A model generated the notes under the pieces. The model was given only the letters and a program-made list of their open reading frames with translations. It did not search any database and was not told where the DNA came from. From the NCBI RefSeq assembly GCF_000504305.1, contig NZ_KI632512.1, positions 1,548,250 to 1,612,249 on the forward strand: a DNA stretch of 64,000 bases, written 5' to 3'. How positions within the stretch are numbered: the stretch's first letter is position 1; each line of letters starts with the position of its first letter. Source of the stretch: Nitratidesulfovibrio termitidis HI1. GTDB taxonomy: Bacteria > Desulfobacterota > Desulfovibrionia > Desulfovibrionales > Desulfovibrionaceae. Below are positions 1 through 8,000 of the stretch, piece after piece. Both the position numbers and the translations under genes were made by a program.

Positions 1-253
1 GCTGGAAAACTACGTGAAGCGGCTGGAAGACCTGGAGAACATCGCCACCGGCTTCGACGGCGTGGCCAAGGCCTACGCCATCCAGGCGGGCCGCGAGATC
101 CGGGTCATGGTCAACTCCGACAACGTGGACGACGACCAGACCTACATGCTGTGCAAGGACATTGCGGGCAAGATCGAAAAGAACCTGACCTACCCCGGCC
201 AGATCCGGGTCACGGTCATCCGCGAACGCCGCGCCGTGGGCTTCGCCAAGTAG
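1..253 (+). CDS. rny: Ribonuclease Y, C-terminal end (partial)
   Basis: This is the last 83 codons of a gene that begins before the window; the first complete codon is at base 2. The visible peptide has the typical RNase Y tail: an [11 protein letters not shown] helix, then a [18 protein letters not shown] segment, and an end of the [16 protein letters not shown] type. RNase Y is a membrane-anchored endoribonuclease that starts mRNA decay; its KH and HD domains lie outside the window. An intrinsic terminator follows 48 bp after the stop. The family is recognised from the tail alone, which is highly conserved, so the identification is fairly safe. Confidence 0.9.
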   Translation, partial: LENYVKRLEDLENIATGFDGVAKAYAIQAGREIRVMVNSDNVDDDQTYMLCKDIAGKIEKNLTYPGQIRVTVIRERRAVGFAK

Positions 254-300
254 CCCGCGCGGCCTTGCCGCCCCCCGTTCCCCTTCGCAGACACGATGAA

Positions 301-325
301 AGCCCGGCCAATGGCCGGGCTTTTT
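301..325 (+). terminator. Rho-independent terminator of rny
   Basis: A perfect 9 bp stem (AGCCCGGCC / GGCCGGGCT) with a 3 nt loop is followed by a T run, 48 bp after the rny stop codon. Confidence 0.9.
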
Positions 326-689
326 CGCGTCTTGCCTGTTGACGGGGCAGGCGGCCCGGAGCTCGTCAGCGCAATACTCCTTATCCTATATTTATTCTGG
401 TTGCGCCTTCCTGAATCCTGACCGCCGCAGGGATTCATTGTCGCATCGTGCGGCGACGGGAACCGCCCCTGGCAGGCACAGGCCGCGCCGGGGGCGGTTC
501 CCACCATTTTCGGGGACAGCAGGCCGTTGCCCGATCATAAGCTATCCCTCGCCGCGCGCCACCGACAAGGATGCTCCGGCGAACGTATCGTCCTGCACGT
601 TGCCGCCCGACAAAACACCGCCAATGTCCTGCAGACATCGGCGGCGACATGGCGCGGAGGCAGCCCCTCCGCAGCCCGAAAAATGGCCG
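326..689. other. Intergenic region with hairpins
   Basis: No supportable gene. It holds a 12 bp inverted repeat (458-469 with 491-502, GGGAACCGCCCC type) and the terminator of the minus-strand receptor gene at 611-642. Confidence 0.6.
611..642 (-). terminator. Probable terminator of the solute-binding protein gene
   Basis: Read on the minus strand, GCCGATGTC pairs with GACATTGGC and is followed by GGTGTTTTG. It lies about 50 bp past the stop of the minus-strand receptor gene. Confidence 0.6.
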
Positions 690-1466
690 TCACGGTTCCA
701 GATAGCGCTGCACGATGCGGCGCAGGGTGCCGTCCTCGTCCATGTGGCGCAGGGCCCCGTCCACGCGGCGCACCGTCTCGTCCGGCACGGTGAGCGGCCA
801 GAACACGTGCACCGGCAGTTCCAGCCCCACGCGGACCGTGCGTGTGCGCGTCGGCACGGCGGGGTCCGGCAGGCGCAGGGCGCCGGCCTCGCCCACCAGC
901 GCCACCTGCACCCGGCCCGCTTCCAGCTTGCGCAGGCACAGCGCCTCGCTGGGCGCGGGGTCCAGGTTCCAGCCGCCGTCCACCAGGGCCCCATCCAGCG
1001 GCGGCCCGTAGTTCCACCCCTCCACGATGCAGGTACGATACGGCTTCAGCTCGGCCACCCGGGTGGCATGGAACGTGGCGTCCTGCGGCAGCACGGCCAC
1101 GATGCGTTCCAGATGCAGGGGCAGGCTGACCCGCCACTGCCCGCGCGCGCGGGTGGTGGAAAAGACGCCCCCAAGGGCCGCCTCGCCCATTTCCAGGGCG
1201 CGCAGGGCCCGCGTCCACGGGACAACGCGAACATCCAGTTGCACGCCGGATCGGCGCGCGGCCTCGCGCAGGATTTCCGGATACATCCCGGCGGGCTGTC
1301 CGGCGTCATCGCGGTAGGAAAGGGGAAAGTGCTCGTCGTTGCACAGCACCACTGAGGGCGCGGCACTGCCCGCCGCCGGATGCATCAGCAGCGTCAGCAC
1401 CATGACCACGACCATGCGCAAGGCCGTCATGAATCGGTGCGGCAGCAAATCCCATGGCAGCATCAT
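690..1466 (-). CDS. Periplasmic solute-binding protein, family 3 type
   Basis: A 258-residue protein starting MMLPWDLLPHRF with a hydrophobic signal peptide (about residues 12-35) ending near GSAAPS. The mature part has the family 3 fold signature: VVLCNDEHFPLSYRDDAGQ, then AGMYPEILREAARR and VPWTRALRALEMGEA, and a C-terminal helix after DGTLRRIVQRYL. Such proteins capture amino acids or other small ligands in the periplasm. No permease or ATPase gene lies next to it, so it could be an orphan receptor or a sensory input. The start is chosen because GGGGGAA precedes the ATG pair at 1466 and 1463. A perfect TATAAT box lies about 150 bp upstream on the same strand (1619-1624). The ligand is unknown. 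Confidence 0.82.
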   Translation of the reverse strand: MMLPWDLLPHRFMTALRMVVVMVLTLLMHPAAGSAAPSVVLCNDEHFPLSYRDDAGQPAGMYPEILREAARRSGVQLDVRVVPWTRALRALEMGEAALGGVFSTTRARGQWRVSLPLHLERIVAVLPQDATFHATRVAELKPYRTCIVEGWNYGPPLDGALVDGGWNLDPAPSEALCLRKLEAGRVQVALVGEAGALRLPDPAVPTRTRTVRVGLELPVHVFWPLTVPDETVRRVDGALRHMDEDGTLRRIVQRYLEP

Positions 1467-1666
1467 GGGTTCCCCCGACGGTATGAAAACGCCCCGGCAC
1501 TTGCCCCGCCGTGCGCGTTTTCGGTGGCAGGCGCCCGTCACGCCCTTCCCCCCGGCGGAGTGACATGCCGGATCCCCTTGGGTGCTCCCGGCGGCGTGCC
1601 GCTGAGTGTTCGCCCAGTATTATACTGAGCTATGATGCACCGGAGTTATTGTCAATGCTGCGCCCC

Positions 1667-2593
1667 TCAGGCGAACAGGGGCAGGTCGGGCAGGTTCTTG
1701 CCTGGCCCGTCTGCCTCATCAGGCTCATCAGGCCCATCTGATCCACCCGGTCTTCCTGACATGGCAACGGCCTTTTCCAGCAGCGCGCGGATGGCGGCGC
1801 GCCCCTCGTCACGCAGGTCCAGGCTGAAGTCGTTCACGAAGGTGCGGATGTGGCTGTCGGTCACCTCATCCGACATTTCCTGGGCATGTTCGCGTATCCA
1901 CGCGCGCGAGGCCGCCGGATTGGCGTTGGCGTATTCCAGGCTGCGCCGGATGGCGTCCTGCACGGCAAGTATGGTGGCCTCGCCCAGGTCCCGCCGCGCG
2001 GCAATGGCCCCCAGCGGCAAGGGCAGCCCGTAGGCGGATTCCCACCACTGCCCCAGGTCCAGCACGCAATGCAGGCCGTAGCCGCCGTAGGTGAAGCGGC
2101 CCTCGTGGATGACCAGCCCGCAATCGGCCTTTCCTGCGGCCACGGCGGGCATGACCTGGTCGAACACCATTTCCTCGCGCGGGCCTTGCAGCATGCCGTG
2201 CAGGGAAAGCAACAGGTTGGCCGTGGTCATGCGGCCCGGGATGGCCACCCGCGCCCCGGCCAGATCGGCGGGCGACAGCGGCTCGCGCGCCACCAGCAGC
2301 GGTCCGCAGCCGCGCCCCAGCGCCGCCCCGGCATTGAGCAGCACGTAGTCGTCCAGCACATGGGCCATGGCCGCCAGCGACAGCTTGGTCACGTCCAGCG
2401 TGCCCGCGCGGGCGCGGCCGTTCAGCACCTCCACGTCGGCCATGAACAGGTCGAACCCGCAGGGCAGCGGAATGCATCCCCTGGCCAGGGCGTGAAAGAT
2501 GTAGGTGTCGTTGGGGCAGGGGGAAATGCCCAGCGACAGGGTGCGCGCCGGGGACAGGGAAACTGCCGGAGTGTGCTGGTTCTGCGAAGACAT
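1667..2593 (-). CDS. mqnD: 1,4-dihydroxy-6-naphthoate synthase (menaquinone, futalosine route)
   Basis: MqnD converts cyclic dehypoxanthine futalosine to 1,4-dihydroxy-6-naphthoate. The 308-residue protein carries the family opening LSLGISPCPNDTYIFHALA, then VEVLNGRA, DVTKLSLAAMAHV, the GCGPLLVA segment and GLVIHEGRFTY. The start at 2593 (MSSQNQ) is chosen because conservation begins soon after it; the open frame extends further but without recognisable sequence. The C-terminus ends in a non-conserved Asp/Gly/Pro-rich tail coded by 9 bp repeats (1715-1743). It is divergent from mqnE-mqnC, and mqnA lies 3 kb further on, so most of the pathway is clustered here. MqnB is not in the window. Confidence 0.93.
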   Translation of the reverse strand: MSSQNQHTPAVSLSPARTLSLGISPCPNDTYIFHALARGCIPLPCGFDLFMADVEVLNGRARAGTLDVTKLSLAAMAHVLDDYVLLNAGAALGRGCGPLLVAREPLSPADLAGARVAIPGRMTTANLLLSLHGMLQGPREEMVFDQVMPAVAAGKADCGLVIHEGRFTYGGYGLHCVLDLGQWWESAYGLPLPLGAIAARRDLGEATILAVQDAIRRSLEYANANPAASRAWIREHAQEMSDEVTDSHIRTFVNDFSLDLRDEGRAAIRALLEKAVAMSGRPGGSDGPDEPDEADGPGKNLPDLPLFA

Positions 2594-2930
2594 GGAAGCG
2601 ACCTTGCGGGGCCGCCCGGATGGCCGGGCGGGTGGGAATGGACGAGGGAATGATGGGCAGTAATGCCAGATGAAATGGTCAGGCCCGAAGCCCGGTGCAA
2701 TGCACGAAAAATGGACAGGCCCGGTGCGCCGGGCAGTCGCCCCGGCGTGCCCACGGTGTTGACACGGGGCCACGGCGGGTCGATACTCCGCCTTCCGTCA
2801 GCGGGATGCAAGCCCCTGACCGGCAAGATCGGACCCGATCAGGCCACTCGGTTCGGGTTGGCCCCGGACAGGAACCGCTGCCTCGCTCACCATCCGCAAG
2901 ACATTTCAGTCCCGCCACACCGGAGGACAC
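2594..2930. other. Divergent promoter region between mqnD and mqnE
   Basis: No gene is seen. It contains the promoter at 2759-2787 for the mqnE side and presumably the mqnD promoter on the other strand, which I could not place. Confidence 0.6.
2759..2787 (+). promoter_or_regulatory. Candidate sigma-70 promoter for mqnE-mqnC
   Basis: TTGACA (2759-2764) is followed by a 17 bp spacer and GATACT (2782-2787, four of six consensus bases). It is 144 bp upstream of the mqnE start. Confidence 0.55.
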
Positions 2931-4094
2931 ATGCTCGACGCTGCCCATTACGCCCGCCTGGGCCTTGGGACCGCCTTCGAAAAGGTGATGGAAGGCGCGC
3001 GCCTTTCGCCCGAAGAGGGTCTGGCGCTGTTCCACTGCCCGGACATCACCGCCGTGGGGGCTCTTGCCCACCACGCGCGCACCCGCCTGCACGGCGACAG
3101 AACCTATTACGTGCTCAACCGGCACGTCAATTACACCAACATCTGCGTCAACGGCTGCCTGTTCTGCGCCTTTCAGCGAGAACGCGGGCAGGCCGGTTCC
3201 TTCGCCCTGACGCCGGACGACATCCTGCACCGCGTGCTGGACGACCGGGGCACCCCGTTTTCCGAGGTGCACATCGTGGGCGGCTGCCACCCGGACCTGG
3301 GCCTTGCCTGGTTCGAGGACGTCATCCGCCGCATCCGTGCAGCACGCCCCCAGAGCATCGTCAAGGCCTTCACCGGCGTGGAGATCGCCCACTTCGCCAG
3401 CATGGAAGGCATCAGCACGCTGGACGTGCTGCGCCGCCTGCAGGACGCGGGCCTGGCCATGATGCCCGGCGGCGGTGCCGAAATCTTCGCGCCGGAAGTG
3501 CGCACCAGAATATGCCCGCGCAAGGCCACGGCGGACGAATGGCTGCGCGTGGCGGGCGAGGCGCATTCCCTCGGCATCCGCACCAACTGTTCCATGCTCT
3601 ACGGGCACATTGAAACCTTCGAGCACCGCGTGGACCATCTGTGCCGCCTGCGCGAACAGCAGGACACATCCGGCGGGTTCACCTGCTTCATCCCCCTGCC
3701 CTTCCTGACGGAAAACAGCCTGCTCAAGCTGCCGCCCGAACGGGTGGGCGAACACGTGGGCCTCGACCGGCTGCGCACCGTGGCCGTAAGCCGCCTGATG
3801 CTGGACAACATCCCCCATGTGAAGGCCTACTGGGTGATGATGGGCGTCAAGATGGCCCAGACCGCCCTGTACTTCGGGGCTGACGACCTGGACGGCACCA
3901 TCGTCGAGGAACGCATCGGCCACGACGCCGGGGCCGATTCCGCCCAGTCGCTCACCGTGCCCGAACTGGAACTGATGATCCGCCGTTCCGGCTTCACCCC
4001 GGTGCGCCGCGATTCGCACTTCAACCCCGTGGCCGACCCGGACGCCATCCGCAACGATACCGGGCACGCCGATACGCCGGAGGTCCGGGCATGA
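2931..4094 (+). CDS. mqnE: Aminofutalosine synthase (radical SAM)
   Basis: MqnE joins the MqnA product 3-[(1-carboxyvinyl)oxy]benzoate to S-adenosylmethionine to make aminofutalosine. The 387-residue protein has the radical SAM cluster motif C72-x3-C76-x2-C79 inside NRHVNYTNICVNGCLFC, an MqnE-type signature. GGCHPDLG and MMPGGGAEIF follow in the barrel. A GGAGG Shine-Dalgarno sits just before the ATG. The stop overlaps the start of mqnC (ATGA), so the two are co-transcribed and probably translationally coupled. MqnE is told apart from MqnC by the NYTNICVN motif and its place first in the pair; the two paralogues are similar, so the functional split is inferred from family patterns. Confidence 0.93.
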   Translation: MLDAAHYARLGLGTAFEKVMEGARLSPEEGLALFHCPDITAVGALAHHARTRLHGDRTYYVLNRHVNYTNICVNGCLFCAFQRERGQAGSFALTPDDILHRVLDDRGTPFSEVHIVGGCHPDLGLAWFEDVIRRIRAARPQSIVKAFTGVEIAHFASMEGISTLDVLRRLQDAGLAMMPGGGAEIFAPEVRTRICPRKATADEWLRVAGEAHSLGIRTNCSMLYGHIETFEHRVDHLCRLREQQDTSGGFTCFIPLPFLTENSLLKLPPERVGEHVGLDRLRTVAVSRLMLDNIPHVKAYWVMMGVKMAQTALYFGADDLDGTIVEERIGHDAGADSAQSLTVPELELMIRRSGFTPVRRDSHFNPVADPDAIRNDTGHADTPEVRA

Positions 4095-5263
4095 GCGCCG
4101 CCACTACCGCCGCCACCGCCACCAACAGGCCCATCATGCCGGGCGGCTCGTCCATCAATGAGCCGACCGGGGTCCGCGCCGTGGCCGAACGGGTACTGGA
4201 CGGCCAGCGCCTTACCCGCGCCGACGCCGACCTGCTGTACGACCACGCCGGGCTGCACACCCTGGGGCATCTGGCCCACGCCGTGCGCCTGCGCAAGCAT
4301 CCGCAGCCCGTGGTCACCTACGTGGCCGACCGCAACATCAACTATTCCAACATCTGCGTGTGCGCCTGCCGCTTCTGCGCCTTTTTCCGCGCCCCCGGCC
4401 ACCCCGAAGGGTACGTGCTGACGCGCGAGGAACTGGGCAGGAAGATTGAGGAAACCCTGGCCCTCGGCGGCACCCAGATCCTGCTGCAAGGCGGCCACCA
4501 CCCCGATCTGCCCCTGTCGTTCTACGAGGGCATGATCGGCTGGATTCGCGACACCTATCCCGCCATCCACATCCACGCCTTTTCGCCGCCCGAAATCGTC
4601 TTTTTCGCGGAGTTCGAAAAGATCACCGTGGCCGAGGTCATCGCGCGGCTGCGTGCCGCCGGGCTGCACTCCATCCCCGGCGGCGGCGCGGAAATCCTGG
4701 TGGACGAGGTGCGCACCCAGGTTTCGCCCAACAAGTGTTCCGCCGGGCGCTGGCTGGGCGTGATGGAAGAAGCCCACACCCAGGGGCTGCGTACCACCGC
4801 CACCATGATGTTCGGGCACGAGGAAGAGCCCCGCCACCGCCTGGACCACCTGTTTGCCGTGCGCGAGGTGCAGGACCGCACCGGCGGGTTCACCGCATTC
4901 ATCCCGTGGACCTTCCAGCCCGCGCACACCAATATCCACCGCGACCCGGAACCCGCGCCCGCCTACCTGCGACTGCTGGCCCTGTCGCGCCTGGTGCTGG
5001 ACAACGTGGACAACGTGCAGGCCTCGTGGGTGACCATGGGGCCGCAGGTGGCCCAACTGGCCCTGTACTTCGGCGCCAACGACTTCGGCTCGCTCATGAT
5101 CGAGGAAAACGTGGTGGCCGCCGCAGGCGTCAGCTTCAGCCTCTCGCGCCGCGAAATCCACAACTGCATCCGCGCCGCCGGGTTCACCCCCGTGCAACGC
5201 ACCATGAACTATACCCCCGTTTCGCCCCAACCCGTGGTGGAAGGGGAGATACAGGAGTTGTAA
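4091..5263 (+). CDS. mqnC: Cyclic dehypoxanthinyl futalosine synthase (radical SAM)
   Basis: MqnC cyclises dehypoxanthine futalosine by radical SAM chemistry, the step before MqnD. The 390-residue protein carries C89-x3-C93-x2-C96 in NINYSNICVCACRFCAF, then GGTQILLQGGHHPDLP and SIPGGGAEILVDEVR, matching the family. The first 25 or so residues are an Ala/Thr-rich, non-conserved leader. It starts inside the mqnE stop codon. The substrate comes from deamination and nucleosidase steps (MqnB-type) not coded in this window. A structured repeat region follows the stop. Confidence 0.93.
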   Translation: MSAATTAATATNRPIMPGGSSINEPTGVRAVAERVLDGQRLTRADADLLYDHAGLHTLGHLAHAVRLRKHPQPVVTYVADRNINYSNICVCACRFCAFFRAPGHPEGYVLTREELGRKIEETLALGGTQILLQGGHHPDLPLSFYEGMIGWIRDTYPAIHIHAFSPPEIVFFAEFEKITVAEVIARLRAAGLHSIPGGGAEILVDEVRTQVSPNKCSAGRWLGVMEEAHTQGLRTTATMMFGHEEEPRHRLDHLFAVREVQDRTGGFTAFIPWTFQPAHTNIHRDPEPAPAYLRLLALSRLVLDNVDNVQASWVTMGPQVAQLALYFGANDFGSLMIEENVVAAAGVSFSLSRREIHNCIRAAGFTPVQRTMNYTPVSPQPVVEGEIQEL

Positions 5264-5593
5264 AGGCAACAACCGGGGAAGGGACCCTTTGCGGCAGCCG
5301 TTAGGTGAGCGCGAAGCGTGAACCTTACGGATGGCGACCGCAACGCGTAAAAGGGTCTCCTTCCCCCGTACCCCGCTCTGCTGTCTTCATCCGTAATGCT
5401 CGAAGACTCGCATAACGGCTGAAGCTCCCCCCAAAACTTTTTAATTGGGGGGATACGGAACATCAGGCTTCCTCTTCTTTATCAAAAAACGCCCCAAGCC
5501 CCCCAATATGGGGGTGCAGGGGGCAAAGCCCCCTGCCCGCCGGAGGCGTAACAAACAGCCAAACCGGCAGGGGATACAAACGCGATACATGCC
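5264..5593. repeat. Structured intergenic region with two REP-like units
   Basis: This 330 bp gap is full of inverted repeats. A long hairpin (5274-5367) has arms GGGAAGGGACCCTTT and AAAGGGTCTCCTTCCC around a unit beginning CCGTTAGGTGAG (5298-5332). A divergent inverted copy ending in ATAACGG lies at 5389-5421. Two G/C hairpins follow: CCCCCCAA/TTGGGGGG (5427-5452) and GCAGGGGG/CCCCCTGC (5516-5536). The last two could end the mqnE-mqnC transcript. Related units occur at 39.15-39.35 kb. Confidence 0.75.
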
Positions 5594-6454
5594 ATGAACA
5601 AAGCTACCACCACGCCGTCGTCATGCGCGCGCCCGCTGCGCCTGGGCCGCATCGGGTACCTGAACGTGCTGCCCATCTACCATCCGCTGGAGTCGGGCAT
5701 CATCCCGCACGAGTACGAACTGGTGGCCGGGCCGCCTGCGGTGCTGAACAACATGATGGCCCGGGGCGACCTGCACGTGTCGTCCAACTCGTCGGTGGAG
5801 TACGCGCACCGGTGGAGGAACTACCTGCTGGTGCCCGATCTCGCCATCGGCAGCCGGGGGCCGGTGCAGAGCGTGCTGCTGCTGTCGCGCCGCCCGGTGG
5901 AGGACCTGGCCGACCAGCCGGTGCTGATCAGCGCCGAGACGCACACCTCTGCCGCGCTGCTGCGCCTGCTGTTCCGCGATTACTACAAGTTCCCGGTACG
6001 CTACGAGGTGGGTTCGGCCACCGGACGCATCGCGTCGGGCAACCCGCCGGAGGCGTTCCTGGCCATCGGCGACGAGGCCCTGCGCCTGCGCAACCACCCG
6101 GAGTTCCCGTACCGGCTGGACCTTGGCGAGGCCTGGCGGCAGTGGACCGGCCTGCCCTTCGTGTTCGGGGTATGGGTGGTCAGCCGCGCCGCCGCGACAG
6201 CAGGCTGTTTCGCCAATGACCCGTGCGAACTGTTGCAGCGCGCCCGCAACTGGGGCGAACTGCACATGGACGTGATCCTCGACCTGACCTTACAGGGCTG
6301 CCCCCTGACGCGCGAAGAACTGCGCCAGTACTACCACGGCCTGGTCTTCCACATGGGCTTTCCGGAAATGGAAGGACTGCGCCTGTTCTACCACCGGCTG
6401 GCCGAGGCGGGCGAAATACCCGTGGCGCCGGAACTGGAATTCTTCAGCATGTAG
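5594..6454 (+). CDS. mqnA: Chorismate dehydratase
   Basis: MqnA removes water from chorismate to give 3-[(1-carboxyvinyl)oxy]benzoate, the first committed step of the futalosine menaquinone route. The 286-residue protein has the expected LRLGRIGYLNVLPIYHPLE opening, VAGPPAVLNNMMARGDLHVSSNSS, the SVLLLSR stretch and FLAIGDEALRLR. The fold is that of a periplasmic binding protein, but with no signal peptide, as usual for this cytoplasmic enzyme. No strong Shine-Dalgarno is visible before the ATG at 5594. A clear terminator follows directly after the stop, so mqnA ends its transcript. Confidence 0.93.
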   Translation: MNKATTTPSSCARPLRLGRIGYLNVLPIYHPLESGIIPHEYELVAGPPAVLNNMMARGDLHVSSNSSVEYAHRWRNYLLVPDLAIGSRGPVQSVLLLSRRPVEDLADQPVLISAETHTSAALLRLLFRDYYKFPVRYEVGSATGRIASGNPPEAFLAIGDEALRLRNHPEFPYRLDLGEAWRQWTGLPFVFGVWVVSRAAATAGCFANDPCELLQRARNWGELHMDVILDLTLQGCPLTREELRQYYHGLVFHMGFPEMEGLRLFYHRLAEAGEIPVAPELEFFSM

Positions 6455-6460
6455 CGCATG

Positions 6461-6492
6461 GCGGCCCCGCGAACAGGACGCGGGGCCGTTTT
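6461..6492 (+). terminator. Rho-independent terminator of mqnA
   Basis: The stem GCGGCCCCGCG / CGCGGGGCCG is followed by TTTT, starting 7 bp after the mqnA stop. It overlaps the upstream-most ATG of the next frame (6458), which argues against that start. Confidence 0.85.
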
Positions 6493-6508
6493 GCGTTTGC
6501 GACCCGCC

Positions 6509-7594
6509 ATGCATACCAGCGGAAACCCCACGCAACTCGCCAGTCAGGATACGCCCGTCGCGTCGCACCCCGCCCACACCCTGCCCGTGCGGATTCTGGG
6601 CCTTGACGTTACGGCCACCCCCGGCCCACGCAAACCGCTGACCCTGGCGGTGTGCGACCTTGCGCCGGGGAGCGGGAACGCGCCGGATAACGGAATGCCG
6701 GACAGGCCAGGCTTGCCAGACTGGCCGGACTGGCCGGACTGGCCGGGCCTGCTCGGCGCACCCCCCGTGCTTACCCTGCACGAACTGCGCGAACTGCACG
6801 CGCTGGGCGACCTGGACCGGCTGTTCGGTGGGTTGTTGGATGCGGGCTTCGCGGGGGGCGATGTTCCGCCCGACGCGGGCTGGGTGCTGGGCATCGACGC
6901 CGCGCTGGCGCAACCGCTGGAACTGGTGGAACAACTGGACTGGCCACGCGACTGGGCCGGATATGCCGCCCTGTGCGGAACCATGGACCGCGCCACGTTC
7001 CGCGATCTGTTGCGCGGGGTGTCCGCCGCCCGGCCCGCCGGGCAGAAGTACCTGTACCGCGCCTGCTGCCGCCGCGCCGGGGCCGCCAGCCCCATGAACA
7101 CGGTGCGGCCGCCCGTGGCCCTGATGTTCCACGCCGTGGCTCCGCGTCTGGCCGCGCACCAGGTTCACGTGCCCCTGCTGCGCCCCCTGCCCGATCTGTC
7201 GGCTTCGCCCCGTGCGGCGCTGGAAACCTACCCCGGCTGGCTGGCCCGCCAGTTGATAGGCCGTACCCCGTACAAGGGTGGCGAGAGTTCAGACCGGGCA
7301 GCCCGGCGCAAGGCCCGTACGGACCTGCTCGGGAGCCTGGCGGGGCTGGCCGGATCGACGAACGCCACCGGCCTTCCCTTTCTGACCATCCGTTGGAACG
7401 CGGACCATGCCGCCCGCATGCTGGACGACCCGGAAGCGGACCTGCTGGATGCCCTGCTCTGCGCCGTGCTGGCCGCAGCGTCCACCCTGCGGCCCGGCTA
7501 TGGCCTGCCAACACGATCGGCCCCGCCGCGCGGCATCACCGCCGCCCAACTGGGCGTGGAAGGCTGGATCGCCGGACTGCCGCCTGTGGCATAG
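6509..7594 (+). CDS. DUF429-type protein of unknown function
   Basis: A 361-residue protein. It begins ILGLDVTATPGPRKPLTLAVCDL near residue 30 and later has GWVLGIDAALAQP, KYLYRACCRRAG and FHAVAPRL, a pattern that resembles DUF429 / RNase H-like nuclease-fold proteins (GIDAA near the core, then a basic motif). Residues 69-88 hold a Pro-Asp-Trp repeat coded by tandem 9 bp units. The start at 6509 (MHTSGN) is preferred over 6458 because the latter lies in the mqnA terminator; no strong Shine-Dalgarno is seen. No biochemical role is known to me, and the link to menaquinone is only by position. Confidence 0.6.
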   Translation: MHTSGNPTQLASQDTPVASHPAHTLPVRILGLDVTATPGPRKPLTLAVCDLAPGSGNAPDNGMPDRPGLPDWPDWPDWPGLLGAPPVLTLHELRELHALGDLDRLFGGLLDAGFAGGDVPPDAGWVLGIDAALAQPLELVEQLDWPRDWAGYAALCGTMDRATFRDLLRGVSAARPAGQKYLYRACCRRAGAASPMNTVRPPVALMFHAVAPRLAAHQVHVPLLRPLPDLSASPRAALETYPGWLARQLIGRTPYKGGESSDRAARRKARTDLLGSLAGLAGSTNATGLPFLTIRWNADHAARMLDDPEADLLDALLCAVLAAASTLRPGYGLPTRSAPPRGITAAQLGVEGWIAGLPPVA

Positions 7595-7640
7595 TCTCGC
7601 CCCCTGCATCCCCTCCGCAGATACTGCGGCGCACCCATGC

Positions 7641-7678
7641 AAAAAAACGGCGCGTGACGATCATCCGCCACGCGCCGT
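7641..7678 (-). terminator. Rho-independent terminator, minus strand
   Basis: On the minus strand ACGGCGCGTGG pairs with CACGCGCCGT and is followed by seven T. It serves the minus-strand transcript of the small membrane protein and possibly the EamA transporter. Confidence 0.85.
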
Positions 7679-7772
7679 ATCTGCGCAAAGTTCGGGGTGC
7701 CCTCGCGGGGTCAGCCCCGTGTGTTGCCCGCCTCAGTCTGCGGCCATTGTCCTGACGGCAACCTGTGTCCGC

Positions 7773-7964
7773 CTACCAGCCCGCTCCGCCGCTGAACAGA
7801 TAGGACAGCATGGACCAGGTAGCCCCCAGCAGCCCAAGCAGCAACAGCCCCAGAAACAGGCGCAGAACGCATCCTGCGGCGGCCAGCAGTCCGCGCACCA
7901 GCAGCCAGCCGAGCACCAATGCCACGGCGGTCACGAATATCAGGCTCAATATCTGCACCGTCAT
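7773..7964 (-). CDS. Small hydrophobic membrane protein
   Basis: A 63-residue protein that is nearly all hydrophobic. Segments around residues 4-30 and 32-55 would form two membrane helices. It is 36 bp downstream of the EamA transporter on the same strand, with a terminator beyond, so the two may share a transcript. GGAGGG abuts the ATG at 7964; a GTG two codons later (7958) has better spacing and may be the true start. No family is recognised. Confidence 0.55.
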   Translation of the reverse strand: MTVQILSLIFVTAVALVLGWLLVRGLLAAAGCVLRLFLGLLLLGLLGATWSMLSYLFSGGAGW

Positions 7965-8000
7965 CCCTCCGTCCGTTAACGGCGCAGCGCGCCCTGATTG

